Below are positions 32,859-41,383 of a stretch of 41,804 nt of DNA, in pieces (within the stretch, counting starts at the first letter, position 1; the number at the start of each line of letters is the position of its first letter). The notes beneath the pieces were generated by a model, which saw only the letters and a program-made list of their open reading frames with translations, was not told where the DNA came from and ran no database searches. Made by a program: the position numbers and the translations under genes. The stretch spans positions 1-41,804 of the forward strand of contig JAEYOE010000008.1 in NCBI GenBank assembly GCA_023412005.1, read 5' to 3'. The DNA comes from Bacillota bacterium. GTDB lineage: Bacteria; Bacillota; Clostridia; Christensenellales; SZUA-584.

Positions 32859-32907
32859 CGCTACTGGGCTTTCTCAGCGATAGCATCAATTTGCTCCCTC
32901 ATGCATT

Positions 32908-33357
32908 CTATTCTGCCGCTTCAACGCTGACAATGATGTCGGCGGAAATGCCTGAGAACACCTTGATCATCAGCTTGGTCTCTCCAAGGTCCTTGATATG
33001 ATCGTCCATCACAATGCGCTTCTTCTCAATCTCGATGCCGTGCTGATCAAGTATCGCATCGGAAATTTCTTTGGATGTGATCGATCCGAACAGACGGCCG
33101 TTTTCACCGCACTTGGCTTTCACAATAACTTTTAAGCCGCTCAGCCGCTTGGCCGCTTCTTCGGCAGAGAGCCGCTCGAGCATGCGGCGCTTTTCGTTGG
33201 CCTGCTGCTGCTGCTTGGCAATGTTTAAGTTCTGTGCCGAGGCCTCCTTCGCAAGGCCCTTCGGAAAAAGAAAGTTTCTCGCGTAGCCATCGCTCACGTT
33301 GATAATATCTCCGGCATATCCGGTGCCTTTTATGTCTTTAATCAGTATAACCTTCAT
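32908..33357 (-). CDS. rplI: Ribosomal protein L9
   Basis: The 149-residue protein has the complete bL9 layout: MKVILIKDIKGTGYAGDIINVSDGYARNFLFPKGLA as N-terminal 23S rRNA-binding domain, a long connecting helix (NIAKQQQQANEKRR), and the C-terminal domain with LFGSITSKEISDAI. It begins one base after the gdpP stop, in the usual Firmicutes order. Confidence 0.97.
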   Translation of the reverse strand: MKVILIKDIKGTGYAGDIINVSDGYARNFLFPKGLAKEASAQNLNIAKQQQQANEKRRMLERLSAEEAAKRLSGLKVIVKAKCGENGRLFGSITSKEISDAILDQHGIEIEKKRIVMDDHIKDLGETKLMIKVFSGISADIIVSVEAAE

Positions 33358-33358
33358 G

Positions 33359-35296
33359 TTATTTTACCTCTTTCACATATTTATTGATCGCCATTTTGAG
33401 CCGTTTGATGGCTGTATCCATATCCGTATTTTCCAGCTTCACCGCAGCAATCGTGGCGTGGCCGCCGCCGCCGAGGCTTTCGAGTATCAGCTGCACGTTC
33501 ACATCTCCGAGAGACCGGCCGCTGATCAGCACATTGCCTTCCACGTGGCTGAGTACAAACGAGGCTTTGACACCGCGAATGGTTAACAGCGAATCGGCCG
33601 CCTGCGCCGCAATCAACGACGCTTTGTCGATACCTTCGGGACAGGCCGCCACCGCAAACCCGTTTTCAATGATCTCCGCTTTGCGCACAATATCCGTCTT
33701 GGCTGTGTACGTTTTCAGGTCGTCCTGCACCAACAGCCGTGTGACGGTGGTGTCAGCACCTTGGCGGCGAAGGTACGAGGCTGCTTCAAACGTACGCACG
33801 CCCGTGTTAAACGTGTACCCTTTGGTATCCAGCGTGATGCCGCACAGCAGCGCTTCCAGATCAATCGGCAGCGGCTTCAAATCGTCATCGAAGTACTGCA
33901 TCATTTCTGTTACAAGCTCACAAGCCGACGATGCGTACGGGTCGTGGTAATATAATGTGGCTTTGTCAATCGTGGAGGTGCCGCGTATGTGATGGTCAAT
34001 AACCACCACGGTATCCGCCATTTCCAGCAGCCCCGGCGAAATGGTAAAAGCGGCAAGCTGCGTGTCCACAATCACGAGCATGCTCGTGGCACTGATACGC
34101 ATGGCCGCATCCTGCCCAGTCACCAGTGTCGATGCGTAAGCATCAATGGTTTTGAGCTTGTCGAGCAGAAGATCAATGGACGGGTTGGGGTTGTCCATCA
34201 CGATGTACGCCTTCTTGTTCACATGGCGCGCGCAGGCGCATATGCCGAGCGCCGCCCCCATGCTATCAAGATCCGGCCCTTCATGCCCCATCACATACAC
34301 GTCGCTGCACTGCTCCATCAAATTGTGCAGTGCGTGGCTGATCATACGGGCTTTCACCTTGCTGCGGCGGAAGCCCGTTTTTGCGGTGCCGCCGAAAAAC
34401 ACAAAATGATCACCTTGCTTAATCACGGCTTGGTCGCCGCCGCGCCCCAGTGCCAGATCCATCGCTTTGCCCGCATACTCGCCCGACTGCTCCGGCGATT
34501 CGCCCACACCCAGAGCAATGGAGAGCGTGGGAGACATCTTAAGACTAATCTGGCGGACATCATCCAGAATCGAGAATTTACTCGCGCGCAGTGTTGATAA
34601 GAAGCGTCGTTCAAATATACACACATACCGTCCGCGGTCCGTGCGCTGGAAATGAGCCGAGAGATTTTCGGCCAGCGTGGACAATCGCCGCTCTACCGAT
34701 GCCACCACTTCGGAAAGCTCCGACTGCGACAGCTTGGCTGACAGCTCTTCGTAGTTGTCAATCAGTATCAGGCACACAACAGGCAGAAAGCTTTGATAGA
34801 GCTTTTTGGCTTCCACGGTGTTTTCAATGTCAACAAGGCGGTGCAGCAGGTATTCGCGGCTGCCGAGACGAACAGTGGCCAGCTCTTTTTTATACGGTTT
34901 GCCGCCGATCAGAATTTTTTTATCCTTGTCGGGAATGCTGATGCCCGCAATCATTTTATTCAAATTGCGAAGAGCGCCAAACCCTGTGATGCTGCGAAAC
35001 GCCAGATTAGCCCATTTAATATGGCCGGTAGGAGATGTCAATACGGTGGGAATGGCCATCGTGTTTAAATAAGTCGGCAGTTCTTCCTGATCAAACAATA
35101 TTTTGATGACAAGACGCTGCCACTGCACTTTTCGGTAAACGACAAAGTACAAATAGGCTGCGGCCGCCACAAGGCTGCCCGCAGCGGTGAGGGCGCCCAG
35201 CACGAAACTGTGCAGAAAAGCGAACACACAGGCAAAGCCAAGCGCCAGCATCAGCCAGAGAAAGTCGATTGTAAAAAAACGAATTTTGTTTTTCAT
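33359..35296 (-). CDS. gdpP: c-di-AMP phosphodiesterase GdpP
   Basis: The 645-residue protein has two membrane helices (about 8-52), a PAS-like part (about 70-160), a degenerate GGDEF domain (about 165-300) and a DHH-DHHA1 phosphodiesterase. Catalytic motifs are GHEGPDLDS (337-345), VIVDT, and DHH (434-436), with GGGGHATIAA in DHHA1. GdpP hydrolyses cyclic di-AMP to pApA and so affects potassium, cell wall and beta-lactam tolerance. It overlaps yybS by four bases. Confidence 0.96.
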   Translation of the reverse strand: MKNKIRFFTIDFLWLMLALGFACVFAFLHSFVLGALTAAGSLVAAAAYLYFVVYRKVQWQRLVIKILFDQEELPTYLNTMAIPTVLTSPTGHIKWANLAFRSITGFGALRNLNKMIAGISIPDKDKKILIGGKPYKKELATVRLGSREYLLHRLVDIENTVEAKKLYQSFLPVVCLILIDNYEELSAKLSQSELSEVVASVERRLSTLAENLSAHFQRTDRGRYVCIFERRFLSTLRASKFSILDDVRQISLKMSPTLSIALGVGESPEQSGEYAGKAMDLALGRGGDQAVIKQGDHFVFFGGTAKTGFRRSKVKARMISHALHNLMEQCSDVYVMGHEGPDLDSMGAALGICACARHVNKKAYIVMDNPNPSIDLLLDKLKTIDAYASTLVTGQDAAMRISATSMLVIVDTQLAAFTISPGLLEMADTVVVIDHHIRGTSTIDKATLYYHDPYASSACELVTEMMQYFDDDLKPLPIDLEALLCGITLDTKGYTFNTGVRTFEAASYLRRQGADTTVTRLLVQDDLKTYTAKTDIVRKAEIIENGFAVAACPEGIDKASLIAAQAADSLLTIRGVKASFVLSHVEGNVLISGRSLGDVNVQLILESLGGGGHATIAAVKLENTDMDTAIKRLKMAINKYVKEVK

Positions 35297-36315
35297 AACA
35301 CGGTACCGCCTTGATTGTCCATCCTTTTGCGCAAGCTTGCCATGTTTTCAAACAGACCCACCCAAACGAGAACAAAGCCCAAAAACAGTGTTATCACCAC
35401 GTGCAGCAGCACCCGCACCGCCGTGGTCATTTTCTTTTTCTTATAAAAATAATCGAGCAAGCTCAACGCCTGAACGGTAAACACAAATCCGTAAACGTCA
35501 GCAATTGTTTGCGCGGCAACTTCAAAGGACGGCCAATCGGCACTGACACCGGCAATCGCAAACAGATAGGAAAGCAGGTAGGCCAGCCAGAATTTTGGCG
35601 GCAAAGACCACGTGTCAAACGATGCGATGGCAACCACGCTGCGTTTTTTCTTGACGAATGCGCTTGTGATCACAAAACCCAGCAGGCCCATCAGCAGCGT
35701 AAAGCAGAGCATTCCGCCGACGAGGAAATAATTCAGCGCTTCGCGCAGCGTGTCCTGCATGAATGCAACGGCTTCAGATACCGGTGCCGCGTAGACCGCT
35801 GCCTGCGAAACAGATCCCATCACTATATCGATCAGCCGTACAGACTGATACAAAAGCTTAACAGCACCGCCGCCGAGCGTATCAAGGAAAACACCGAAGC
35901 GGCTCACAATATAATCGATCGGGCCAAGGCCGGTAAACAGCCACAGCACGCAAAGCGCCGCCGAGAGCCCAATCAGTGCGGCTCCGGCGGTTATCTGTAC
36001 GCCGGTGCGCATGCGCAGCTGCTTTTTAACGGTTAAACCTGCCGCCAAAGCCGTTGGGATAAAGGCGGCCGCTAAAAATGCCGTAAGCTTTACATCCAGC
36101 AGGCAGCCTGCCGCAAAGCTCATAACCGTGATCACAATGCCAACCGGGCCCCACATGGCCACTGCGTAACCCAGCACGAAAACGGCTGCCACGGCGACTA
36201 TCGGCAAATACATCGACATCAATATCAAAACAGCGGCGAGAAAAAACACAACCGCCGCGGCGCTATAATCGTCTTTTTTTATCCTGTCCAAATCCCCTTG
36301 AATTACCGCCTTCAA
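35293..36315 (-). CDS. yybS: YybS-like (DUF2232) membrane protein
   Basis: The 340-residue protein has about eight membrane helices and the DUF2232 course, with a conserved central stretch near YFLVGGMLCFTLLMGLLGFVITSAFVKKK. Its position next to gdpP and rplI is the standard one for YybS. Its function is unknown. The annotated start is a TTG at 36315 without a good ribosome binding site, overlapping the mazG-like gene by 53 bases; another TTG at 36291 is possible. Confidence 0.85.
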   Translation of the reverse strand: MKAVIQGDLDRIKKDDYSAAAVVFFLAAVLILMSMYLPIVAVAAVFVLGYAVAMWGPVGIVITVMSFAAGCLLDVKLTAFLAAAFIPTALAAGLTVKKQLRMRTGVQITAGAALIGLSAALCVLWLFTGLGPIDYIVSRFGVFLDTLGGGAVKLLYQSVRLIDIVMGSVSQAAVYAAPVSEAVAFMQDTLREALNYFLVGGMLCFTLLMGLLGFVITSAFVKKKRSVVAIASFDTWSLPPKFWLAYLLSYLFAIAGVSADWPSFEVAAQTIADVYGFVFTVQALSLLDYFYKKKKMTTAVRVLLHVVITLFLGFVLVWVGLFENMASLRKRMDNQGGTVL

Positions 36316-36607
36316 AATGTTTTTTTACGAGGGACAGATCACCGTATCCTGTTTCCAGTGTGTGTCCGCCGGTGATGCCCGATTCGGCTTTACTGACAAC
36401 ATCCTCATCGAGCTCGCTGAAGGAAATGCCGCAGCGGCGGGCGAGCACATAGGCAAGCAGCACCGCACCCCCCAGAGCGTCTTTAAGCTCTCCCCGTCCG
36501 CCGGGAGAGAGCGAGGCTCTCAGAACATCGGCCGATTCGCCGATAAACTCAGCCTTTAATACTTCGATCATTTTTGCATTAGAGGCCACATTGACAGATT
36601 GATGCAT
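36263..36607 (-). CDS. MazG-like family protein
   Basis: From the ATG at 36607, eight bases after AGGTGG, the protein has 114 residues; an ATG two codons earlier is too close to that ribosome binding site. It matches the clostridial MazG-like family by its helical pattern: AKMIEVLKAEFIGESADVLRASLSPGGRGELKDALGGAVLLAYVLARRCGISFSELDEDV. Acidic residues in these helices would hold magnesium for nucleotide pyrophosphate hydrolysis, as in MazG, but activity is unproven for this short family. It heads the yybS-gdpP-rplI cluster. Confidence 0.75.
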   Translation of the reverse strand: MHQSVNVASNAKMIEVLKAEFIGESADVLRASLSPGGRGELKDALGGAVLLAYVLARRCGISFSELDEDVVSKAESGITGGHTLETGYGDLSLVKKHFEGGNSRGFGQDKKRRL

Positions 36608-36754
36608 ACGCATACCCACCTTTTAGTGAAAAATTGCCCCAACCCCTCTATGCAAGTCTCTTTATTCTATCCGTAAAAGGGACAATAGTCAATGGCATCG
36701 GGTTTGTGCTGATGCTCAAGGCTCATACTTTGAATGTCTTTCAGAATTGCATAG

Positions 36755-36855
36755 TATACCCCTGTGGGGTACAAGAATACTTTTTTGAATCGTGTGAATT
36801 TGAGAAACGCGCAAAGATATTGAAGAAAAGAACCCTATTGGCGGCGTTTGCCGCG
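36755..36855 (-). repeat. Dispersed structured repeat, copy B
   Basis: Read on the minus strand, the core CGCGGCAAACGCCGCC (36840-36855) is followed by AATAGGGTTCTTTTC and, 70 bases on, by the box TGTACCCCACAGGGGTATA (36755-36772). This is the same order as in the copies at 109-257 and 41384-41804, in opposite orientation. Confidence 0.7.
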
Positions 36856-36975
36856 AAAAAATTGTATCGGTCAGCACAGTGTTTAAAATCTCCGATGAAT
36901 GTCAGCGCCGAATCTCTTGTTATTAACTTTGCGAATTATGCAATGTTGTACTGTTTGATAAAAAAGAATACTGTT

Positions 36976-37051
36976 GGCGGCGTTTGCCGCGATAACGTTC
37001 TTGAATTTCTGTAAATATCGAACAGAGAGAGTATATCCCTACGGGATACAG
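36976..37051 (-). repeat. Dispersed structured repeat, copy C
   Basis: On the minus strand the box CTGTATCCCGTAGGGATATA (37032-37051) precedes the core CGCGGCAAACGCCGCC (36976-36991), which is followed by AACAGTATTCTTTTTT. Together with copy B it makes about one and a half units. The 36608-37144 gap holds nothing else recognisable. Confidence 0.7.
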
Positions 37052-37144
37052 AAAACTTTTTTATTGTTATGTAAGAATGCTTAAGATTTTTGACGGTGTG
37101 AGTTTTCCACTCCGGTCAGAATCTATTGCAGATTACCCAAAAAT

Positions 37145-37183
37145 AAAAAACCGCACGCTGTGTTTTTGAACGTGCGGGTTTTT
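37145..37183 (-). terminator. Terminator of spo0A
   Basis: CCGCACG (37151-37157) and CGTGCGG (37171-37177) pair, with A/T runs on both sides, so it can work in both directions; it lies just after the spo0A stop codon. Confidence 0.85.
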
Positions 37184-37189
37184 TGCTTC

Positions 37190-37960
37190 CTAGGCGCTCC
37201 TGTCCATGATGAGCTTATCCGCCATCAGCGCGATAAACTCGCCGTTGGTCGGCTTATCCTTGTTGGTGTAAATGTTGTACCCGATGAAGTTGTTGATGTT
37301 CTCGATTTTCCCGCGCGACCAAGCCACCTCAATGGCATGACGAATCGCGCGCTCCACCTTGCTGGCGCTCGTATCAAACGGCTCCGCAATGCCGGGATAC
37401 AGCTTCTTTGTGATTGAGTTGATCAGATCCGGATTTTTAACGACCATTTTGATGGCCTCGCGGAGGAAATGATACCCTTTGATATGGGCGGGAATACCGA
37501 TCGACAGAAAAACAGCAGTGATTTTTTCATCCAGGGTTCTTGACCGGACGGGTGTCGGCGTGCGGCGGGTGGCAATCACCCTGTTGCCGAACATGTCCTG
37601 AATCCGTTTGTAAAGGATGTCCTTGTTAAACGGTTTTATCATGTAATATTTTGCCCCCAGATCACAGGCCAGTTTTATGAGCTTCTCGTTGCCAACGGCC
37701 GAGACAACGATAATGGCGGGCATTGTTTCAAACTCGGAAGTATTTAACCTCTCGAGCAAAGAAAGCCCATCCGCTTCCGGCATGATCATGTCGACTATGA
37801 GGGCGTCCGGCGCCACTTCTTTAATTAAGCCGACTGCTTCTACCGCATTATTGCATGACCCCACTACCTCTACGTCATTCTTTGTGCTGAAATACTTGGT
37901 GAGCATTTCATTAAGCTGGACATTGTCTTCGATGATCAGAAGTTTAATTTTTCGATCCAT
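37190..37960 (-). CDS. spo0A: Sporulation master regulator Spo0A
   Basis: From the ATG at 37960, preceded by AAAGGAG, the protein has 256 residues. The receiver domain shows the acidic pair E10-D11, the phosphorylated aspartate D57 (LIVDMIMPEADG), S87 and K109 (MIKPF). The C-terminal DNA-binding domain has the Spo0A hallmarks HIKGYHFLREAI, KKLYPGIA and the recognition region VERAIRHAIEVAWSRG, which binds TGNCGAA boxes. It proves that the host lineage has the sporulation phosphorelay output. Upstream frame extension to a TTG at 37996 lacks support. Confidence 0.98.
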   Translation of the reverse strand: MDRKIKLLIIEDNVQLNEMLTKYFSTKNDVEVVGSCNNAVEAVGLIKEVAPDALIVDMIMPEADGLSLLERLNTSEFETMPAIIVVSAVGNEKLIKLACDLGAKYYMIKPFNKDILYKRIQDMFGNRVIATRRTPTPVRSRTLDEKITAVFLSIGIPAHIKGYHFLREAIKMVVKNPDLINSITKKLYPGIAEPFDTSASKVERAIRHAIEVAWSRGKIENINNFIGYNIYTNKDKPTNGEFIALMADKLIMDRSA

Positions 37961-38024
37961 TGATTTGGCTCCTTTCGAATGTTGTTTGTTAACCAATCCT
38001 CACCCTGAAAAAAATGACGTTTTG

Positions 38025-38089
38025 TGTCGAACAGTACCTCCAAAAGAAATATTTGTTAGTATATTATCACGGCTATGTTGGTTTGACAA
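38025..38089 (-). promoter_or_regulatory. spo0A promoter region with a 0A box
   Basis: On the minus strand TTGTCA (38084-38089), 17 bp and TAATAT (38061-38066) form a plausible promoter. TGTCGAA (38025-38031, plus strand) matches the 0A box TGNCGAA and lies shortly after the predicted start, so Spo0A may act on its own gene. Confidence 0.5.
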
Positions 38090-38209
38090 TGAAATAAAAA
38101 GCAGTTCAAGACAAAATTAAATAAATTTCTTAGGAAATTGAATAATATTCGAAAAATGGAGATAAAGCGACATAATAATTCAAATTCAGCGCGAATTTTA
38201 TAGGACTAT

Positions 38210-38242
38210 CTCAGGCGTCTGCGACCAGCGCAGACGCCTGAG
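38210..38242. other. 14-bp perfect hairpin between the Myb-like gene and spo0A
   Basis: CTCAGGCGTCTGCG (38210-38223) pairs with CGCAGACGCCTGAG (38229-38242). No T run follows on the minus strand, so it may be a 3'-end stabiliser or partial terminator of the Myb-like gene. Confidence 0.6.
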
Positions 38243-38249
38243 TATGGAT

Positions 38250-39098
38250 TTACAGAGCATCCGCGCTGCCGCGCAGGTCTTCCTTGAGCCACTCGCCCAG
38301 CGCCGTGAGGCTCTCGAGGTCTTTGGCTTCAATGGTTTTCGTTTTCAAGTTCATCAGCTGCTCAAAAAGTGATGCGGCTTTGTGGCTTTTTTCGATCTCT
38401 TTCTTCAATCGGCTGTGCAATGCCGCGTTTTCCTTTTTCATGGATTCGCTTTGCAGCAGCAGCTGGCCCATCTCTTCCTCGGCGTGAACCTTAATAACAG
38501 CCAAACCCGCCATTTTCGCCAGCCCTTTGAAGAAACTCTTCACATCCACGTCGCAGGCAATCAGGGCCTTGATGACGCTTTCGGGTATGTATTTGCTTTC
38601 CTTGCCTGCCGGTGCCGTCATTTTGGGCATATCGTACGGATTAAAGTATTTTTCGCCGATATCATCCATGTCTGACATCACTTTTTCAACAAGCGGACGG
38701 CCGTTCTTGATCAGGCTGCGATACTTGTTCTGATAGCGCAGCATCAGCGTTTTGTCACCATCGGCCAGCCGCAGGCTCGCGCCTCTGACGGATTCACCCT
38801 TGGCACCCGCGCCGAGCAGCGTTTTTAGCAGCGTGTAGATTTCTTCCTTAGAGAAGGGCGTAAACGAGGAGGGCTTTTGTTCAATTTCTCCCGTTTCCTT
38901 CACCTTCATATAATAGTAGTTTCTCACGCTGTTGGGCTTGCGTCCGGTCTTTAATGCAACGGTTTCAAAAACGCGTTTGAGCGGCGCTCCGATCTTCTGC
39001 GCTTTTTTGACTTCGTCCCACAGCATCAGCTTTTCATCGTCTTTCCAGCCGGTTCTCAGAGCAATATCAAAGCTATGCAGTCCTGTTTCGTTTTCCAT
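38250..39098 (-). CDS. Myb/SANT-like DNA-binding protein with coiled coil
   Basis: The 282-residue protein starts with a tryptophan-containing helical unit TGWKDDEKLMLWDEVKKAQ and VALKTGRKPNSVRNYYYMKVKE (about 16-68), which resembles the Myb-like domain of RsfA-type sporulation regulators. The middle (LRLADGDKTLMLRYQNKYRSLIKNGRPL) is basic and the end (about 210-255) is a coiled coil. It may be a chromosome- or sporulation-linked DNA-binding protein. It lies 289 bases upstream of spo0A on the same strand. I do not know a characterised homologue. Confidence 0.6.
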   Translation of the reverse strand: MENETGLHSFDIALRTGWKDDEKLMLWDEVKKAQKIGAPLKRVFETVALKTGRKPNSVRNYYYMKVKETGEIEQKPSSFTPFSKEEIYTLLKTLLGAGAKGESVRGASLRLADGDKTLMLRYQNKYRSLIKNGRPLVEKVMSDMDDIGEKYFNPYDMPKMTAPAGKESKYIPESVIKALIACDVDVKSFFKGLAKMAGLAVIKVHAEEEMGQLLLQSESMKKENAALHSRLKKEIEKSHKAASLFEQLMNLKTKTIEAKDLESLTALGEWLKEDLRGSADAL

Positions 39099-39315
39099 GT
39101 TCCTAACCCCTTATCATAGATTTTGATGCATATTATTCTCTTATACCATTCGTTTTATTCCGTTATTTAACAAAAAATTAAAAGCAAACGCGTCTTCTTC
39201 GTCTGCTTTTGTAGGCTGGTTTTCCTTTTGTATATCATATGCGCCGCGCACCGCTGTTAGAATTGTGTATCAGCGCCGTATTGTTTGAATATATATATGG
39301 TACAAAGGGGGAGCT

Positions 39316-40365
39316 ATGGACGACAAAACCATCAAATTGCTTTATATCACATCAAAAATTCACGCGCTGATCTGCATCAACCAGGCACCGGCCGGAGAAA
39401 CGGGCGCGGCCGCGGTGACTCAGCCGATCGCGGCGAATTCGTCGTTCTTTTTAACGATGCTGCCGCTGGAAAGCGACACGAATTACGTGTATCTGCCGTA
39501 TACGCGCCGCGTGTCTATCGCGTCTAAAGGCGCGGTGTTTGCGGGTGACGGGCTGATTGAGCTTTGTATGTGGCCGGACAACATCGTGGAATTAACGCTG
39601 TATCCCGATGCGGTGTACCGCAACGAGGAGACGGAGCTGCACCCAAGGGTGATCTCGCCTTTCGATTTTTATATCAGCGGCGAAAGGCATACGGCGTTTA
39701 TATACAACGAAGCGTGTTCCAGCTTCGTTGTGGAGCATGCGGGCACGAGCCGCTTAAAATTTGTTTCGCCGCTGCCGTTTTTTGTGAAAAGCGCGGAAAT
39801 CGGATTTACCAAATTCGGCGATATGCCCTGCCTTTATGCGTCGGGTGAAACCACAGACGCACAGCATTACATATGCGCGGCGCATATATTGCCGTCGTTT
39901 AATCTCGATCTTTGCACAATTTGTGCGCAATCTGGTGTGGAGCCGGACGGCCTGGTGGTGGTGACGACCGGCGAATTTCGCCAGACCAAAACACGCTGGG
40001 AAAAAGGCCCTGGCGGCCTGGCGCCGGGGCGCACCGAGCTCGGGTGGTTCACATGTGCGCCGCGCCCGGCTACCGAGCCTTATGATATTTGCGTATCGCT
40101 GCTGGAGGCAATGAAGGCGAACATCTCCGAAGCCGCCATCAGCTGCCTCACGCCGTCGCTTGCCGAAGGGCTTTCATTTGCCGATTTGAAGGAGTTTTTC
40201 GGCGATTTTGATTCGTTTACGAAAACCATATCGCCTGCGTGCGGCCAGAGCGGGTTTGCGCTTAAATATGCGGTTGGCAAAAATTTGTACGCGGCGCGCG
40301 AGTTTTGCGTGGAAACGCGGCAAAGCAACGGCGCTTTGCTGATTGACAACATTCGGGAGCCTTAA
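39316..40365 (+). CDS. Conserved-looking hypothetical protein, 349 residues
   Basis: A GGGGG-type ribosome binding site precedes the ATG, and codon use and composition match the core genome, so this is a real gene. There is no signal peptide or membrane helix. The first half is beta-rich (LLYITSKIHALICINQAPAGETG, FFLTMLPLESDTNYVYLPYTRRV), like a carbohydrate- or ligand-binding sandwich; the second half has PDGLVVVTTGEFRQTKTRWEKG and a helical end. I cannot name a family. It is followed by a terminator and a VOC gene. Confidence 0.7.
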   Translation: MDDKTIKLLYITSKIHALICINQAPAGETGAAAVTQPIAANSSFFLTMLPLESDTNYVYLPYTRRVSIASKGAVFAGDGLIELCMWPDNIVELTLYPDAVYRNEETELHPRVISPFDFYISGERHTAFIYNEACSSFVVEHAGTSRLKFVSPLPFFVKSAEIGFTKFGDMPCLYASGETTDAQHYICAAHILPSFNLDLCTICAQSGVEPDGLVVVTTGEFRQTKTRWEKGPGGLAPGRTELGWFTCAPRPATEPYDICVSLLEAMKANISEAAISCLTPSLAEGLSFADLKEFFGDFDSFTKTISPACGQSGFALKYAVGKNLYAAREFCVETRQSNGALLIDNIREP

Positions 40366-40390
40366 AAAGCCGTAAAAGAGAGGGGAAATC

Positions 40391-40426
40391 ACCTTTGGTG
40401 TCGAACTTAGATGCCAAAGGTTTTTT
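40391..40426 (+). terminator. Terminator after the 349-residue protein gene
   Basis: ACCTTTGG (40391-40398) pairs with CCAAAGGT (40414-40421) and TTTTTTG follows. The next gene starts 15 bases later, so it must have another promoter or depend on read-through. Confidence 0.8.
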
Positions 40427-40440
40427 GTTTGGAGAAAAAA

Positions 40441-40833
40441 ATGATTGAGCATGTTGCACTATGGACAAACCGGCTGGAAGAGATGAAGGATTTTTACGTG
40501 CGGTATTTTAACGGCACCGCCAACGATAAATACGTTTCGCCTCGCGGTGAAGGCGTTTGCTTCGAATCGTATTTTCTTAGCTTCAGCGGCGGTGCACGGC
40601 TGGAAATCATGCAGATGCGCACCATTCCTGATGGGCCGGGGCAGCAGGCGCTGGGCTTTTCGCATATCGCGTTTGGCCTTGAAAGCGAGGAAGCTGTACG
40701 CGCTCTTGTGCAAAACCTCAAAAATGACGGCCATCCTATTGCGGGAGAACCGCGGCGAACGGGCGACGGCTATTATGAAGCGAGCGTTTACGACCCGGGC
40801 GGCAATCTTGTGGAGATTACGGCGGTGAAATAA
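40441..40833 (+). CDS. VOC (glyoxalase-like) family protein
   Basis: From the ATG at 40441, after GGAG, the protein has 130 residues with two beta-alpha-beta-beta-beta units: IEHVALWTNRLEEMKDFYVRYF at the start and LGFSHIAFGLESEEAVRALVQ, then YYEASVYDPGGNLVEITAVK at the end. Metal ligands of this fold would be H4, E54-type, H77-type and E126. Substrate is unknown; members include glyoxalases, dioxygenases and resistance proteins. The frame extends upstream into the terminator, but without a start signal. Confidence 0.88.
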   Translation: MIEHVALWTNRLEEMKDFYVRYFNGTANDKYVSPRGEGVCFESYFLSFSGGARLEIMQMRTIPDGPGQQALGFSHIAFGLESEEAVRALVQNLKNDGHPIAGEPRRTGDGYYEASVYDPGGNLVEITAVK

Positions 40834-40851
40834 ACGATGAAGGAAACAAAC

Positions 40852-41325
40852 ATGGAAGAACAAGTGATTGTTGAACAAGAGCAGGAAACAAGGGCAACAA
40901 GGCGGGCAAAACAGCCCGCTAAAAAAGGGATGAAAAGAGGGCTTAAAGCGTTGCTGATCATTGTCGGCGTGTTGGTGGTGCTGATGGTTGCGTTCATCGT
41001 GTTTGTGATGGGCGGCAAGGATGCGTCGCTGAACGCGAAAATCGGCGATGTGAATTTGGCTGTTGTGAGCGACGGCACGTATACCGGCAGCTATGGCTTT
41101 TTAAGGTTCGGCAACACGGTGGAGGTGACGGTGAAGGATCATGCGATCACCGCGATTAACGTGGTGACGCCGCAGATGCTTGCCAAGCCGGAGACGATGG
41201 ACACGCTCATGCAAGAGGTGTTGGATGCGCAGAATCTGCAGGTGGACGCGGTTTCCGGCGCGACGGCGACGAGCAAAGCGTTTTTAAAAGCGGTGGAAGA
41301 TGCGTTGGTGAACGCGCTTGGCTAA
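40852..41325 (+). CDS. Membrane-anchored FMN-binding domain protein
   Basis: From the ATG at 40852, six bases after AAGGAA, the protein has 157 residues: a charged start, one membrane helix (LKALLIIVGVLVVLMVAFIVFVM), then an external FMN-binding domain. DAVSGATATSKAF is the flavinylation motif, in which a threonine receives FMN from ApbE. Such proteins carry electrons outside the membrane, as in RnfG/NqrC or extracellular reduction. No rnf or apbE gene is in the window. Confidence 0.88.
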   Translation: MEEQVIVEQEQETRATRRAKQPAKKGMKRGLKALLIIVGVLVVLMVAFIVFVMGGKDASLNAKIGDVNLAVVSDGTYTGSYGFLRFGNTVEVTVKDHAITAINVVTPQMLAKPETMDTLMQEVLDAQNLQVDAVSGATATSKAFLKAVEDALVNALG

Positions 41326-41332
41326 GCAAACG

Positions 41333-41359
41333 ATAAGCATCCGTGCGGTGCTTATTTTT
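41333..41359 (+). terminator. Terminator of the VOC-FMN unit
   Basis: ATAAGCATCC (41333-41342) and GGTGCTTAT (41347-41355) pair around GTGC with TTTT following. Confidence 0.8.
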
Positions 41360-41383
41360 GTTGGGCCTAAACCCGGAGCCAGC

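Noticed and set aside
37961..37996. N-terminal extension of Spo0A to a TTG
   Set aside because: The extension includes the AAAGGAG ribosome binding site of the ATG at 37960, and the shorter form matches Spo0A.
38025..38060. Leader ORF after a GGAGG upstream of spo0A
   Set aside because: No ATG, GTG or TTG follows at a usable distance.
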